DNA of 64,000 nt from Cladosporium sp. IMV 00045. Lineage: Eukaryota > Ascomycota > Dothideomycetes > Cladosporiales > Cladosporiaceae. Position numbers and translations under genes: made by a program. The notes under the pieces are model-generated. The model was given only the letters and a program-made list of their open reading frames with translations, searched no databases and had not been told where the DNA came from. Shown one piece after another: positions 1-12,585 of this stretch (position 1 is its first letter; each line of letters starts with the position of its first letter). The stretch is taken from positions 44,851 through 108,850 of the forward strand of contig MSJI02000650.1 of assembly GCA_001931905.2 (NCBI GenBank). The letters run 5' to 3'.

Positions 1-1
1 C

Positions 2-529
2 CACACGCTCCGTACTAATACCAATCCCCAGCTCATCGACTCAGACCCCCACTTCAACCGCGTGCTCAGCTACGCCCGCACCTCAGACTACGCCGCGGGA
101 GCCGCCTTCGCCGCCCTCTCGCCCGGCCTGATGCTGTGGTGGGAGCGCATTTCCCCCTCCGAAGTAGGCCGCGGCGGCTTTGCATCTGCCATGCGCCTTT
201 CGGGTTTCGTGGGCCTGTCCGCGGGCTTCCTGCTCTTCTACTCGCGCAGCCAGAACCGCTTCTACGGGTGGACGGAGAACCGACGCGAGCTGGACATGGA
301 CATGCGCGAGATGACGGACCGCGTCAAGCGCGGCGAGCCGCTGTACGGCAAGTCCGCGCTCACCGAGTACATGCAGGGCGTGGCGGCGCGCCAGAGCAGG
401 TATTCTGGTGTTTTCTTGCATGTTATGCCCTGGTTTAACTTTGTCAACCACCCGCACCATGGTGTTGATACGGCGAAGTATTATCAGAATGCGGAGAGGG
501 AGTTGGAGGCGGAGAAGAGGGCGGCTTAG
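2..529 (+). CDS. NADH-ubiquinone oxidoreductase 21 kDa-type accessory subunit (NUXM-like), 3' part
   Basis: The frame is open from the first bases of the window, so the 5' end lies outside it, and the TAG stop is at 527-529. The visible part begins with a short soluble stretch (NTNPQLIDSDPHFNRV), continues with two hydrophobic segments separated by a charged turn (around SPGLMLWWERISPSE and LSGFVGLSAGFLLFY), and ends in a soluble tail containing EPLYGKSALTEYMQGVAA and WFNFVNHPHHGVDTAKYY. This tail matches my memory of the fungal 21 kDa complex I subunit C-terminal domain. The protein would be an accessory subunit in the inner mitochondrial membrane arm. There is no sign of an intron in the visible part. 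The family name rests on recalled motifs only. Confidence 0.75.
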   Translation, partial: HTLRTNTNPQLIDSDPHFNRVLSYARTSDYAAGAAFAALSPGLMLWWERISPSEVGRGGFASAMRLSGFVGLSAGFLLFYSRSQNRFYGWTENRRELDMDMREMTDRVKRGEPLYGKSALTEYMQGVAARQSRYSGVFLHVMPWFNFVNHPHHGVDTAKYYQNAERELEAEKRAA

Positions 530-1163
530 AGTGGGGACATGGATGTTTGGGGAGGATTAGTGGTGGATACGGAGAGAGGATGGGAGATGGGGTCTGGAAC
601 GGCTGGTCAGGCTGTCCTGATAGAGTAGAGGCCAGGATACCGACGGAGCGAGCAAGGGATACCAGTGGCCTGTACGAGTACCAAGGCCACTTTTTGTGTG
701 TGTGTGTATAAATCACGTGGGGTCGGTTTTTGCAAGATTTAAAGCAAATGAAAGACAATTTTTCCTTTTTCTTACGAGAGGTGCACGTTGCAAAACATTT
801 CAGGGAGCAATTCGACACGGCTGGTCTAGGAGGTCTTCTTGCAGTTCTTTGCCTCGACTGGGAAGAATATGTGCGAATTGGTTTACGAGGTATGTCAAGG
901 GGCTTCTCAATCAAAGGGAACGCGAGCTAGGCGCAGAATGTCTTTGATCAAATTATCGCGCCACCACCAGGTTTGTTGCTCAACTGGGAATTTCTTGCAT
1001 TTCTTCGTTATAACTGGGAAAGACTATCTTAAAACTGATCTATGAGGCATATCAAGGCGCTCTTCATCAACCGCAACTCGCGCCACCACCAGGTCCTGCC
1101 AACACCTACACACCAGGCACATTGCCACTTTCACCGCAGCCAAACTTGAACATCAACACCCCC
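530..1163. other. intergenic region between convergent genes, with a diverged tandem repeat
   Basis: This region separates the 3' ends of the complex I subunit gene (+) and BTA1 (-). No convincing coding frame is present. A short GT run lies near 694-707. The notable content is an imperfect tandem repeat, annotated separately. Confidence 0.6.
836..1093 (+). repeat. imperfect two-unit tandem repeat, about 105-135 bp per unit
   Basis: Unit 1 (about 836-971) and unit 2 (about 992-1093) share, in the same order, a TTCTTGCA start, an AACTGGGAA/GACTGGGAA block, a GAGG(T/C)AT(G/A)TCAAGG block and an identical end CGCGCCACCACCAGG (957-971 and 1079-1093). The units differ by many substitutions and indels, so the duplication is old. 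Its function is unknown. Confidence 0.6.
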
Positions 1164-3743
1164 TCAAACCTCCGGCCCCACGCCCTCAACCTTCGTACAA
1201 ATCCACGTACTCGCATACATATTAACGCGATCCGTACACGTCCCCGGCGGCACCCTCGCCGCGACCCTCTTACTGCTGAACCCCATCTGCTCGAAAACCT
1301 TCACGTACCACGGACTAAGGCCCGCGCTGCGCAGGAGCACGCGGCCGCCGATTTTGAGCGCGCGGTTGACGGCGCGCACTTGCTGGGGAGCCTCGGCGGC
1401 GCCCGGCGTGAACCAGTCCATCGAGTCCATGAGGACTGCGATGGTCAGGCTTTCCGGCTGCATGCGCGCGAACACCTCGCTGAGTTCGTCGGTGTGGATG
1501 CGTAGGTTGTCGAGGGCGGCGGGGGTGGAGAGGCGAGAGTGGGATTTGGGGGAGAGGTAGGTTGGGTGGCATTTGCGGGTGTAGTGGCCTGGGAGAGGAG
1601 GGCGTTAGTCTTTGGGGTTGGTTGATGAGGGGATGGAGGGGATGGGGGACTTACCAAGGAGGCAGACGAGGTAGTAGTGGTTGTCTTCGCTGACAAGAGT
1701 CTGGCCGACGACAGGGTCGAGCGTTTGCACGCCGTATTCCCAGATGGCCTGGCCGCTCTTTGTGGCGGTGATCTCGCCGGCTTTGCCGTTTCCGCTGGCC
1801 TTCTCTTGTGCTTTCATTGCGTCAGGGCTCTCGCCCATGCGCTTGAAGTCTTCCTCGATCATTGCCCGCTGTTCGCTGGGAACGCCGAGAGCCTTCCACA
1901 GGAATCGCTCGGAGCCAATGACGAAATATGCCAATAGGCGGGAAAGCAAGACGCGACGCACACGCTTGCTCCAGATTTCTCTCTGCTCGGCGAGAGTCTG
2001 CGCGGAGGCGAGCTGTAGCATGTCTTTGCGGACACCGAGGAGCTTGCCGAGCCATTGTACGAGTTGGAGGGCGTGCCTGGAGCCACCGGTTGAGTACAGA
2101 CCTTTGCCTTCGGGGGCGAAGGTGGCCGGGCCTACATTCAACCAGTAGTCGAAGGCCTGGCTGGAGAGATGGGGAGAGAGACGTTGAAGGAGCAAGTTGT
2201 CGAAATTCTCATGCTTGCCCTCACCAAAGAGTTTCCACATGTCTTCGTGTTCGAGCCCGCGGAAGGCGGCAACCTTGAGCTCGAGGAGATGGTTCTGGGC
2301 AGGGTTCAGATCGACAGCGTGAATACGCTTGGGACGTTCAAGAGCGTAGGAAAGGATGTTGTCGCCTGCACTGGTGATGGCAAGGATCACATCTTCCGAG
2401 GTGATCTTGAGCAAGCGAGAGTCGACGCGGGAATCCTCCCAGGTGAATGCGTAGATGTACTCATCGTTGAACTGACGGTGCTTCTGCAGCTGCTCATCGT
2501 AGTAGATGCGAGTCTTGTTGTTCTGGTAGTAAGCCGCCGGCAGGGGAAGGGAGGCAGCCAGATTGACGACTGCGGATTCGTAAGCTTTGCTGTGACGCTC
2601 GGATTGAGAAGAAGTCCTGCGCGGTTTTACGAGCGATTTCGAGTGTACATCAAGAGCGGAGATGAAAGGGCTTTCGGTCACAACGGCATCGAGAGCGGCC
2701 AACTGCTGCATGCTCGTGCTCGTATCCCGCGCACAGCCGACGAAGATGTAGTAGGGAATTCTGAATCCCATGAGGCGGCATCGGCGGTTCGTGCTGAGGA
2801 TTGTACCGAACTTATATTCGATGTAGTCACGTCTCGCAGAATCCAGGTTGACACGGTCGAGTTCGAACCAAGTCCTCCAGAACACGCGGGAAATCCACAT
2901 GCAATGCCTGTTGATCGCACCGCCCATGTAGTTACGACTCTGGAACTCGATCTGGTTCTGAACGTAGAAATCGACAACACCGACGATGCCATTGGTACCA
3001 AGGAGGTTGCTCACGCTGTCGATTGCTGGGTGGAACTCGGGGATCATGCTCAAGCTGTAGGACATGGTGAGGACATCGGCTCCGATAGGATCGTTTGCGT
3101 CCTCGTCGTAAGCGGATTTGCCAATGCTGAAGTGCGCCTTGTCATCGGTGACGCCAGTCTCATAGTCAGTCAGACGGAAACGACGAGCATCCTCGCAGAT
3201 AACGTGAACGTTCTTCCAACCCAGGCGGCGGAAACGCTCGCGAGCGACCTCGCAGAGCGATGTGCTCAAGTCGACCAGGTAGACGGCGTGAAAGAAGGTC
3301 GGGACGTCGAGCTGCTGCTGCATCTGCTCAATGTTCCAGCCCGTTCCGCCTCCCATGTCCACCCAGATAGGCTTGGATCGAATCTGACCCGTCTGCTGTC
3401 GATACTTTGCTTGTGCGGCGACCAGTGCCAGCATGTCTTCCCTACCCTGCAACAATCGCGTCCTTGTAGCATCGTAAATTGAAGCCTGGGCCTTGTAGAA
3501 ACTTTCGAGAGCGTCTTGCTGGCTGCCGCTGCCGTCGCCAGAGTGCGGTTTGAGGAAGCAATTGTAGGCGAATTTGGCGTAGTTATTCCAGGCGCCGTAA
3601 GATTTCCGGAGCAGGCTGACTTCGGTGAAGGAGAAAATCACGTAAGAGGCAACGATGAAGACGAGGAGGACCGAGGCGAGGCTGACCTGCGCCAATGGGT
3701 CGGCTAGGGAGTGGTAGAGGCCGCTCAGGTTCGAGGACGCCAT
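1164..3743 (-). CDS. BTA1: betaine lipid (DGTS) synthase, BtaB-BtaA fusion
   Basis: Two exons, 3743-1655 and 1588-1164, join in phase across a 66-bp intron (donor GTAAGT, acceptor CAG) to give 837 residues. Residues 20-40 form one hydrophobic segment, probably a membrane anchor. Next comes a class I SAM-methyltransferase domain with the glycine loop DMGGGTG at 129-135 (BtaB-like, N-methylation). The C-terminal half has FTWEDSRVDSRLL, then AITSAGDNILSYAL and IHAVDLNPAQNHLLELK, characteristic of BtaA/DUF3419, which transfers the 3-amino-3-carboxypropyl group of SAM to diacylglycerol. The second exon completes this domain with IHTDELSEVFARM and VLMDSMDWF. Fungal and algal BTA1 proteins carry both activities on one chain, though the domain order differs between lineages. 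The product makes the phosphorus-free membrane lipid DGTS in the ER. The gene is tail-to-tail with the complex I subunit gene. Confidence 0.93.
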
Positions 3744-5159
3744 GATGTCGATGATATAGCTGCCCAGCTCGGTGCTGAGCCGGGATAGCTTGTAAGTATA
3801 GGGATGTATGTGTATAACGACAGGGAATCAGAACAAGTGTGAACAAGGAAAGAAGCAAGGGAGGAATGAGAGAAAAAAAAAATCCCCAAGGCAGGAGGGA
3901 AGCCAGACACTTATCCGAAAGACCAAGACGGGCGCCTCTCATTTCCCTCAACGAAAAAGTCGAAGGCCAGAGAAAGTCTGGTGCCGATCGTATACCAGGC
4001 ACAGCGCGCGTGCATGTGCGGCGTAAACACACGCATGACATGTTGTGAGCAGCCCACGGGCGGCCATGGTCGCAACCCCGCCAGAGGGCTACGGAGGGAC
4101 GCGAGTAGCAGCTTGAGAGCACGATCACCGCCACCTATCAGCACGCCCACATGCACACCGGATCGCGTTACAGGCACCGCGCTCGGGCGTAGCTAACCCC
4201 ACGGGTCCAGTAAGGAATGATGCAGCCAGGGAAATTCTGTTGATTGCCGTGATAAAGGCGTTCCAACCCATGCTGGGCTAAAGGCCTGGGACTGGCTGCA
4301 GGGACTCGAGTGTAAAGACGGGCGTCGGAGACTAGTGGAGGGGCAGTAGGAGACAAAACGACGAATGAGCCTCTCACGAGCCGTCCACGCAGACACGAGC
4401 CGAGTCTACAGGAGAACAGGGCAGCAAGGCGGAGGGAGAGAGGGCGATGGATGGAGGATGATGTGGTTCGGACTGGAGAAGGGCACACGAAAGCCCGCGC
4501 TAGCAGCCATCGCCCAATCATGTCGACCAACGTTGAGGCGTGTTGCGACCTCACCTTCTGTTACAGGTTGCCCTTCTCCGTCTGATAGACCATGGGCGTT
4601 GTTTTGCCGAAGAAGCAGCAAGCTTTCGTTTTCACTTGTTGCATGCACGCGATTAGGTTAGTATCGGGAATCGCTGGGCGTCAGGAACGAAGACACGCCT
4701 CCGTCGGGATCATTCTGGACAGATAGTTATTCCGATCCTTTACCTTAGCATTGCCTCATCACATGATTCGATCTTGGAAGTTTGATTCCTGTTGTCTTGA
4801 AGATCCTCCGATCAATCGATCAATCTTCTGTGACGTTCTGCTTTGAAAGACCCAATAGCTACACCATGATTCGCGTCGACAAGAACATCAGGTGAGCATG
4901 CTCCCTTCCCTGCATGACGTTGTCGCAATTCAATGTCACTTCCAACAGGAAGGTCCCCAAAATAAAACTGCAAGAGGATGTCGCTTGTGTGAGTATTTCA
5001 ATTTTCTCAGCTATTACTATCATATGGAGTTCTAAAAGTACGCCCGCTCGTGGTCACCATGCTGAAGTGCTCATTATACATAAAACCCTTCATATTCTTA
5101 CTTGGACAGGGAGAAAAAAGCCGAGCCAAAGCCCCGCGATGCAGACGAAGAAAAAGCAT
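3744..5159. other. intergenic region, BTA1 promoter side and RER1 3' side
   Basis: About 1.4 kb lies between the BTA1 start and the RER1 stop. I see scattered short open frames on both strands but none with protein-like composition or a plausible splice chain. An A-rich run lies at about 3872-3883, upstream of BTA1 on its own strand. A short ATG segment near 4866 is followed by a GTGAGC donor-like site but leads to no recognisable protein. Nothing further is supported. Confidence 0.5.
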
Positions 5160-6047
5160 CTACTTCGCAGAGTACTTGGCCTTGCCGAAGTCCCAAGGGA
5201 CGTATCTGAGGGAGAATAACGCGTCAGTGTTCTGAACACCCATTTGTTCGTGCACAAATTGGCATCTTCTCATCAACCAAAACTCACCTGTACTTAATCA
5301 TGCTCTGAATCTGCCTCCTCATGGTCAAGAACACCAGGATCAACCAGTAAACGACAAGGACGGGCCAGAAGACGGGCAGGTTGAAGATCTCGCTCCAGCT
5401 GCACAGGAAAGCGATGCAGATGGCGCGCGTGGCCGAGTGCCAGAACTTGAACTCGGGCAGGCGGCGGACGAAAGGTTTGAACTCCTCGTCGCTCTTGGTG
5501 GGGAGCGAGGACTGGCCCGAGGGCATGCCGTCCTCCATGTCCGTGTCGCTCTCGAGGCTGGGGTCGAACTTGGGCGAGATGAAGGCGAGGAAGAGGTTGA
5601 GGAGGTAGATACCCAGGGAGTATGCGACTGCGTGGGTTGCGTTAGTGGGGTTGTCCTTTGTCTGATCTAATCTTGTTGCCTTGAGCGGCGTTTGGGCATT
5701 GCGCTTCTGCTATTGCCTTTACCAGCTCGAGCCAGTGAATTGTGCATGCTCTTGAGACATACCAATATACCATCCCTGCGCGAAGACTATGCGTAGCCCA
5801 AACAGGATGAAGACTGCTCCGGTTGCGACCCATCGGTATGCGGTGTAAGGCGTGGCCTTGTCCAGGTAGCTTTGGTAAATCTGTGCCCATCCAGTCAGTA
5901 CACGTCTATGGTCGCGAACAGTATCCCAGATGCGCAAGCTCGTCCGGCGGAACATCCAGCATTCTTCCCTGGGTGACTGACCCTCTGGAACTTGGTGGTT
6001 TGCGCGCTCACAGCGGCGAAAGGAGTCTCAGGCTCCGGCGCATCCAT
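5160..6047 (-). CDS. RER1: RER1-type Golgi-to-ER retrieval receptor
   Basis: Four exons, 6047-5982, 5880-5763, 5627-5288 and 5205-5160, join in phase to give 189 residues, the usual length for RER1. The N-terminus is an acidic cytosolic stretch (MDAPEPETPF), followed by IYQSYLDKATPYTAYRW, four hydrophobic segments, the motif FDPSLESDTDMEDG between the two membrane pairs, EFKPFVRRLPEFKFWHSATR, and the end YVPWDFGKAKYSAK. All are hallmarks of the family. Rer1 cycles in COPI vesicles and returns ER membrane proteins from the cis-Golgi by recognising their transmembrane segments. The first intron uses the donor GTCAGT; the others are GTATGT and GTGAGT. The gene is divergent from the enoyl-CoA hydratase gene. 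Confidence 0.95.
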
Positions 6048-6597
6048 CTTTGCTGTAGCCTGTCGTGCGTTCGGGTGGCTTTTATGTTGGATTGATGATC
6101 AGGTGGGGAGGTGCTTCGGATTTCCGATATGCGAACAGACGATATGGCAAGCGGTAGTGGTGGTTCAAACGGTCGTAGCAAGTCTCGAGACTTTCTGGGT
6201 GGGCTGGGCTTTGGTTGAAGAACGGCGAACGGACAGATTGCGCGCGGGTGTTCGTGGCGTTGAGAGGCCAGCCAGCAGCCAGCAAAGCCACGAGTGTGGC
6301 TGAGCCGGGGTTGAATTAACCCCAGCCTTACCCAATTTGATTACCTCCCTTACCCCTGGCTTGATTGATGCTTTAAGTAATTCGGTGGGACGAACTTGCC
6401 AGTCCTCCACGACTTTTGTTTCGGCTTAAGCAATCGAACCTCGGACCTGAAGCAACGGACCGACGGCAAGACATCATGGGGTAGCTGGTAGCTGCTTATA
6501 CCGAGCAGCATGTAACATTATATCACCTGCAGCCTCAAGCCATTGCAGTCTTCCAAACTCCACAACCTTTAACAAGGCATTCGCAGAATCACACAAG
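6048..6597. promoter_or_regulatory. shared divergent promoter region of RER1 (-) and enoyl-CoA hydratase (+)
   Basis: These 550 bp separate two divergent start codons and hold no supported gene. I see no strong TATA box on either strand. Both genes presumably start from this region. Confidence 0.5.
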
Positions 6598-7529
6598 ATG
6601 CTCTCATCACGCCTGAGACCCTGCACCTCGCAGTTCAATAAGTTCATCGTGCCATTGCGAGCTCGCTACTCCTCGGCAGCCGACAAGCAGTATGAGTTCC
6701 TCAAAGTGACCGTCCCTCGAACAGGCGTGGGCATGAGTATGTCAAAACAACAAAACCAAACCAACCCACTCTCATCACCAACTAACACCCAAAACCAGTC
6801 CAACTCCACCGCCCCAAAGCCCTCAACGCCCTCTTCACCCCCCTCATAACCGAGCTAAACAGCGCCCTGAAATCCTTCGACGCCGACCCCAGCATCGGCG
6901 CCATGGTGCTGACCGGCAGCGAGAAAGCCTTCGCGGCCGGCGCGGACATCAAAGAAATGGCGCCCAAAACCTTCGCGGACGCCTACGGCGCCGACTTCAT
7001 CGAGTCGTGGTCCGAGCTGCCGGCCCTGATCAAGAAGCCCGTCATCAGCGCCGTGAACGGGCACGCGCTCGGCGGCGGCTGCGAGCTGGCCATGATGGCC
7101 GACGTGCTGTACTGCAGCGCGAAAGCGAACTTCGGCCAGCCGGAGATTAAGTTGGGTGTCATCCCGGGTGCGGGAGGGAGTCAGCGCCTCACGCGCGCGA
7201 TCGGGAAGAGTAGGGCGATGGAGCTGATTCTCACGGGGAAGAATTTCAGCGGCCAGGATGCGTATGATTGGGGACTGGCGGCGAGGGTGTTCGAGACGCC
7301 GGAGGCTTGCGTTGATGGAGCCCTGGATACCGCGGAGACGATTGCGGGTTACTCCAAGATTGCTGTCAAGGCGGGCAAGGAGGCGGTTAACAAGAGTCAG
7401 GACTTGGGCGTGAGGGAGGGTGTGGAGTACGAGCGCAGGATCTTCCACAGCCTCTTTGGCAGTGAGGATCAGAAGATCGGTATGAAGGCTTTCGCGGAGA
7501 AGAAGAAGCCTGAGTGGACTCACCGGTAA
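6598..7529 (+). CDS. mitochondrial short-chain enoyl-CoA hydratase (crotonase family)
   Basis: Exons 6598-6736 and 6799-7529 join in phase (GVGM then IQLHRPKALNAL) across a 62-bp intron to give 289 residues, the normal ECHS1 length. The first 30 or so residues are rich in Arg and Ser with no acids (MLSSRLRPCTSQFNK), typical of a mitochondrial presequence. The crotonase fold is clear: LTGSEKAFAAGADIKEM (oxyanion-hole region), GHALGGGCELAMMADV carrying the first catalytic Glu, and PEIKLGVIPGAGGSQRL carrying the second. The enzyme hydrates trans-2-enoyl-CoA in mitochondrial beta-oxidation and branched-chain amino acid breakdown. The start was chosen because it is the first ATG and gives the presequence. 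Confidence 0.93.
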
Positions 7530-7756
7530 ATCTTCAGCTCTTCACAACAGGGAAGAAGAGGCCAACCCATGTACATGTAACGAATATAATTCAAGAAAGA
7601 CAAGGACAGTTTCCATTGTTAAGTTAATACAAAATACATCTCAAACAAAAACAAGCGTAGCATCATATCTCATCGTGAAGCTTCCCCAACAACGCCCAGC
7701 CTGAACAAGGCGCATGGTCTTACACCATCCTCCAAATCAATATCCAAGATCCAAGA

Positions 7757-8242
7757 TCAAGTCTCCTTCCTCATCCCCAACTCCAAATGATCCGCAGCCC
7801 CAGTGCTCTGATTCGCAATCTGGTTCTTAGCATCGACGCTAGTCCCCGAGACGGTCTCTCCCTTGCCTATTCGCGATGCGAAATCAGTATCATCGAGCTG
7901 CAGTGTGCGTACGCTCCATGCGAGAGGAGAAAGGCAGACGAAGAAAGAAAAGTGGAAGAAAACTCACTCTTGCCCAAATCACTAATCCCCTTGCCGGCCT
8001 CGTCGGACTTCTTCGACTGTCCGCCGCGCAGGTCCATGCCGCCGCCCATGGTCTCTCCTACGGCGTTGGAGATGGATTGGAGGCCACCTGGAAGGGACGG
8101 AAGGTCAGCTTTTGAGATATTGAAGGAAGCGCGAGCAGATATTGAGGTCTACACGAGCGAGAGACACATGGTTTGGAGGTAGGTAATGGGAGGGAAGCAT
8201 ACCACCAGAGCCCTTGAGGGCGTCGCGCATGCTTTCGGTCAT
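7757..8242 (-). CDS. small Gly/Ser-rich protein of unknown function, gene model uncertain
   Basis: Exon 1 (8242-8203, MTESMRDALKGSG) joins cleanly to exon 2 (8087-7968), which reads GLQSISNAVGETMGGG and later SKKSDEAGKGISDLGK. A third coding-like stretch down to a TGA at 7757-7759 reads LDDTDFASRIGKGETVSG and GAADHLELGMRKET. The obvious intron (donor GTGAGT after 7968, acceptor CAG before CTCGATG near 7899) leaves this third stretch out of frame, so either the splice sites differ or there is an indel. If translated, the product is a small hydrophilic protein of about 100 residues. I do not recognise the family. Confidence 0.42.
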
Positions 8243-9421
8243 GTTGGCTTTGGGTATTGAATAGATCGAAGACTTGGTTTGTTTATGATGAAATTCGATT
8301 CAGATGCGTCAAGTCAGGTTTCCGGAGAAGATTCAAGTGAAAGATTGAAGTGAGGTCAAGAGGAGCGCCTCTGCCTGCACTTGTGGTTACACCAATGACG
8401 TAGCCTGAGGAGACGACTGGAAAGATGAAGTCAGGTTTACACCCCTGTCAACCTTCGCAGCCGCGTAACCTCAACCACAGCTTTCGTTGTGGGAGCGGGC
8501 ATCGATCGCAGGTAGGTATGAAAATATTGTGGGACTGGAACATAACTCTACTAACGTCGCTATATGTGACACATCGGCTACATACATGTACATGTAGTAT
8601 CAAACATTTGAAGTTGATGATTGATGAAGGAACGACCCAACTTTATACCGTGCCATTTATGAGGCCAAGGGCACCCTCATTAGACGTCAGTACAGACGCG
8701 TCAAGATGAAGAAAAATCGAGTGGAAAAGCAAAAACACAGGCTCAAGTATGCATATCTACCCTCCATATCTCAATCCCCATCCTCCCCTAGACCTAGAAA
8801 AGAAAAGGCGATCGAAACCGCCTCCGCAAAACAAATGTCCTGTTCCTTCCGCCCCTCCAATCCGCGTAACCATACCAGTGTAAAGCAATTGAATCGATCC
8901 AAAATAAAAGAGGTCAGAACAAGGTAATGAGAGTTGTTGTTTTGCTCGTTGTTCGCGTCTCCGTCCGATCCCAATGTGTGTGCATAACCCATACCTTATC
9001 CATTTCACATCGCCTCTTCCTTCCAATTGATGACTCCCTCGACTTTTATGAAAGAGAAAACTCAGGTAACTACTCTATTGCCTGTCTCATCCCTCCTCTC
9101 CTTTCCTTTCCTTTCCTTTCCTCGCCTCACCATGCCGCGAATGAGAGCAGGGAGGCATCGTCTCGCACAAATTCAAAAGATCACTTCGTTTTTTCTTGTT
9201 GTCCTCTTCAATTTCGCTTGGTTTAGAAGAGGTATGGTACGAATGTCCATAGTTCCATATCCACGTCCGCTTGGTAAGCCCCCCGAATCTTCCATCCCAG
9301 TTCCAAGACAACGCAACAAGACCTGAAATTTAAAGAAGGAAAGAAGAAAAGAGAAAAGAAAGAATCATGATCAAGTTAACAGCATCCTCCCCACCCAGCA
9401 TCCTCTCTTCTAAGACACCCC
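8243..9421. other. intergenic region, no supported gene
   Basis: This stretch lies upstream of the small unknown gene and downstream of the SRPK stop. It contains a short CTTTC tandem run at about 9101-9121 and pyrimidine-rich DNA. The open frames here are short and low in complexity. Part of it is probably SRPK 3' UTR. Confidence 0.5.
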
Positions 9422-11687
<2,266 letters not shown>

Positions 11688-11734
11688 GGTGCAGCGACGG
11701 GAGTATTACGGAGAGTGAGTGTCTTACGGGCGTG

Positions 11735-11754
11735 NNNNNNNNNNNNNNNNNNNN
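11735..11754. other. assembly gap (20 N)
   Basis: Twenty Ns, followed at once by a run of about 48 A (11755-11802). Frames that cross this gap are artefacts. Confidence 0.99.

Positions 11755-11802
<48 letters not shown>
11755..11802. repeat. poly(A) run of about 48 bases at the left edge of block B
   Basis: The homopolymer directly abuts the gap. Block C at the matching point (about 39400) has ordinary sequence and no A run, so this is either a contig-end artefact or an allele-specific expansion. Confidence 0.8.
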
Positions 11803-11804
<2 letters not shown>

Positions 11805-11922
11805 AAGGCAATTCGATATCCCATTTCAACAACAACAAACAACCCCTCCACAACATCCATCTCCATCCCCTCCATCCAGACAAACCTCTCACGCCGACCG
11901 CCCGCGCATCCCCATTCTTCAA

Positions 11923-12175
11923 TCAACCCCACGTCTTCTTCCCCGGCCTCTTCCTGCAGTGCCTGGTCCTGGGATCGACGCCGTTGAGGCAGTGCTTTCG
12001 GCCGATGCTAGAAAAAATCATGTCAGAAAATAATCTTTGACGCTTTTCCAACAAGGGAAGAAGAAGGGGGAAAAAAATAAACTCACGCTCCCTGCCCCTT
12101 GGGATTCTTGGGTCCCGCCAGGCTGAGGCCGGCGAAGAGCGCCATCATGACGATGAGGAGGAGGAGGAATTTCAT
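11923..12175 (-). CDS. small secreted cationic peptide with two cysteines (block B copy)
   Basis: Exons 12175-12087 and 12007-11923 join in phase to give 57 residues. The first 20 residues (MKFLLLLIVMMALFAGLSLA) are a strong signal peptide. The mature part is short, Gly/Lys/Arg-rich and ends RKRPGKKTWG, with two Cys ten residues apart (HCLNGVDPRTRHC) that could form one disulfide. The block C copy keeps both Cys, the intron position and the C-terminus, while the linker after the signal peptide differs by four residues, a pattern fitting a real secreted peptide. I do not recognise a family; an effector-like or antimicrobial role is only a guess. It is divergent from the MBOAT gene. Confidence 0.68.
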
Positions 12176-12585
12176 GATTTGGGGGGGGGGGGTTTTTTTT
12201 TTCTTGACTTGCTGGCTTGACTGGGTGTGTATCTCTGTTGTGGGTTTGGGAGAGGTTGAGAAAGGGCGGGATGAAAGAGGGGGCGGTTTTTGTACTTTAG
12301 TGAAAGGCGCATTGGATGCTCATTTGGGACGGGTGGGTGGAGGACAATGGCAAGCGGGCTGGATCGCGCGAGGACAAAGAGCGCGTGGGCTGCAAGCGAC
12401 GATGTGGCCGAGCGAGGAAGTTATTGGGGATGGGGAACAAAGGGAAAGGTTCCAGATGGGCGGTTTGGACGAATTTGGTTGATTTGAAGCTCACGTTGAG
12501 TCAGATTTCGATTGAATATTGGATTGAAGACTGTCTCTTCCCAGGCGAATCGATCGCATTTGCGTTCGCCACCCCAATGATAACC
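12176..12585. promoter_or_regulatory. divergent promoter between secreted peptide (-) and MBOAT (+), block B
   Basis: These 410 bp correspond to 39776-40165 in block C. A block around GTGAAAGGCGCATTG is conserved at 12300-12314 and about 39881-39895, followed by ATTTGGGA in both. G and T homopolymers near 12181-12203 differ between copies. No gene is seen here. Confidence 0.45.

Noticed and set aside
2169..3482. A 437-residue plus-strand frame
   Set aside because: It lies antisense to BTA1, whose strand has the conserved methyltransferase and BtaA motifs. Composition is that of a shadow frame.
4866..5020. Possible short spliced gene starting ATGATTCGCGTC
   Set aside because: A donor-like and an acceptor-like site exist, but the product shows no protein-like continuation, and the region is probably RER1 3' UTR.
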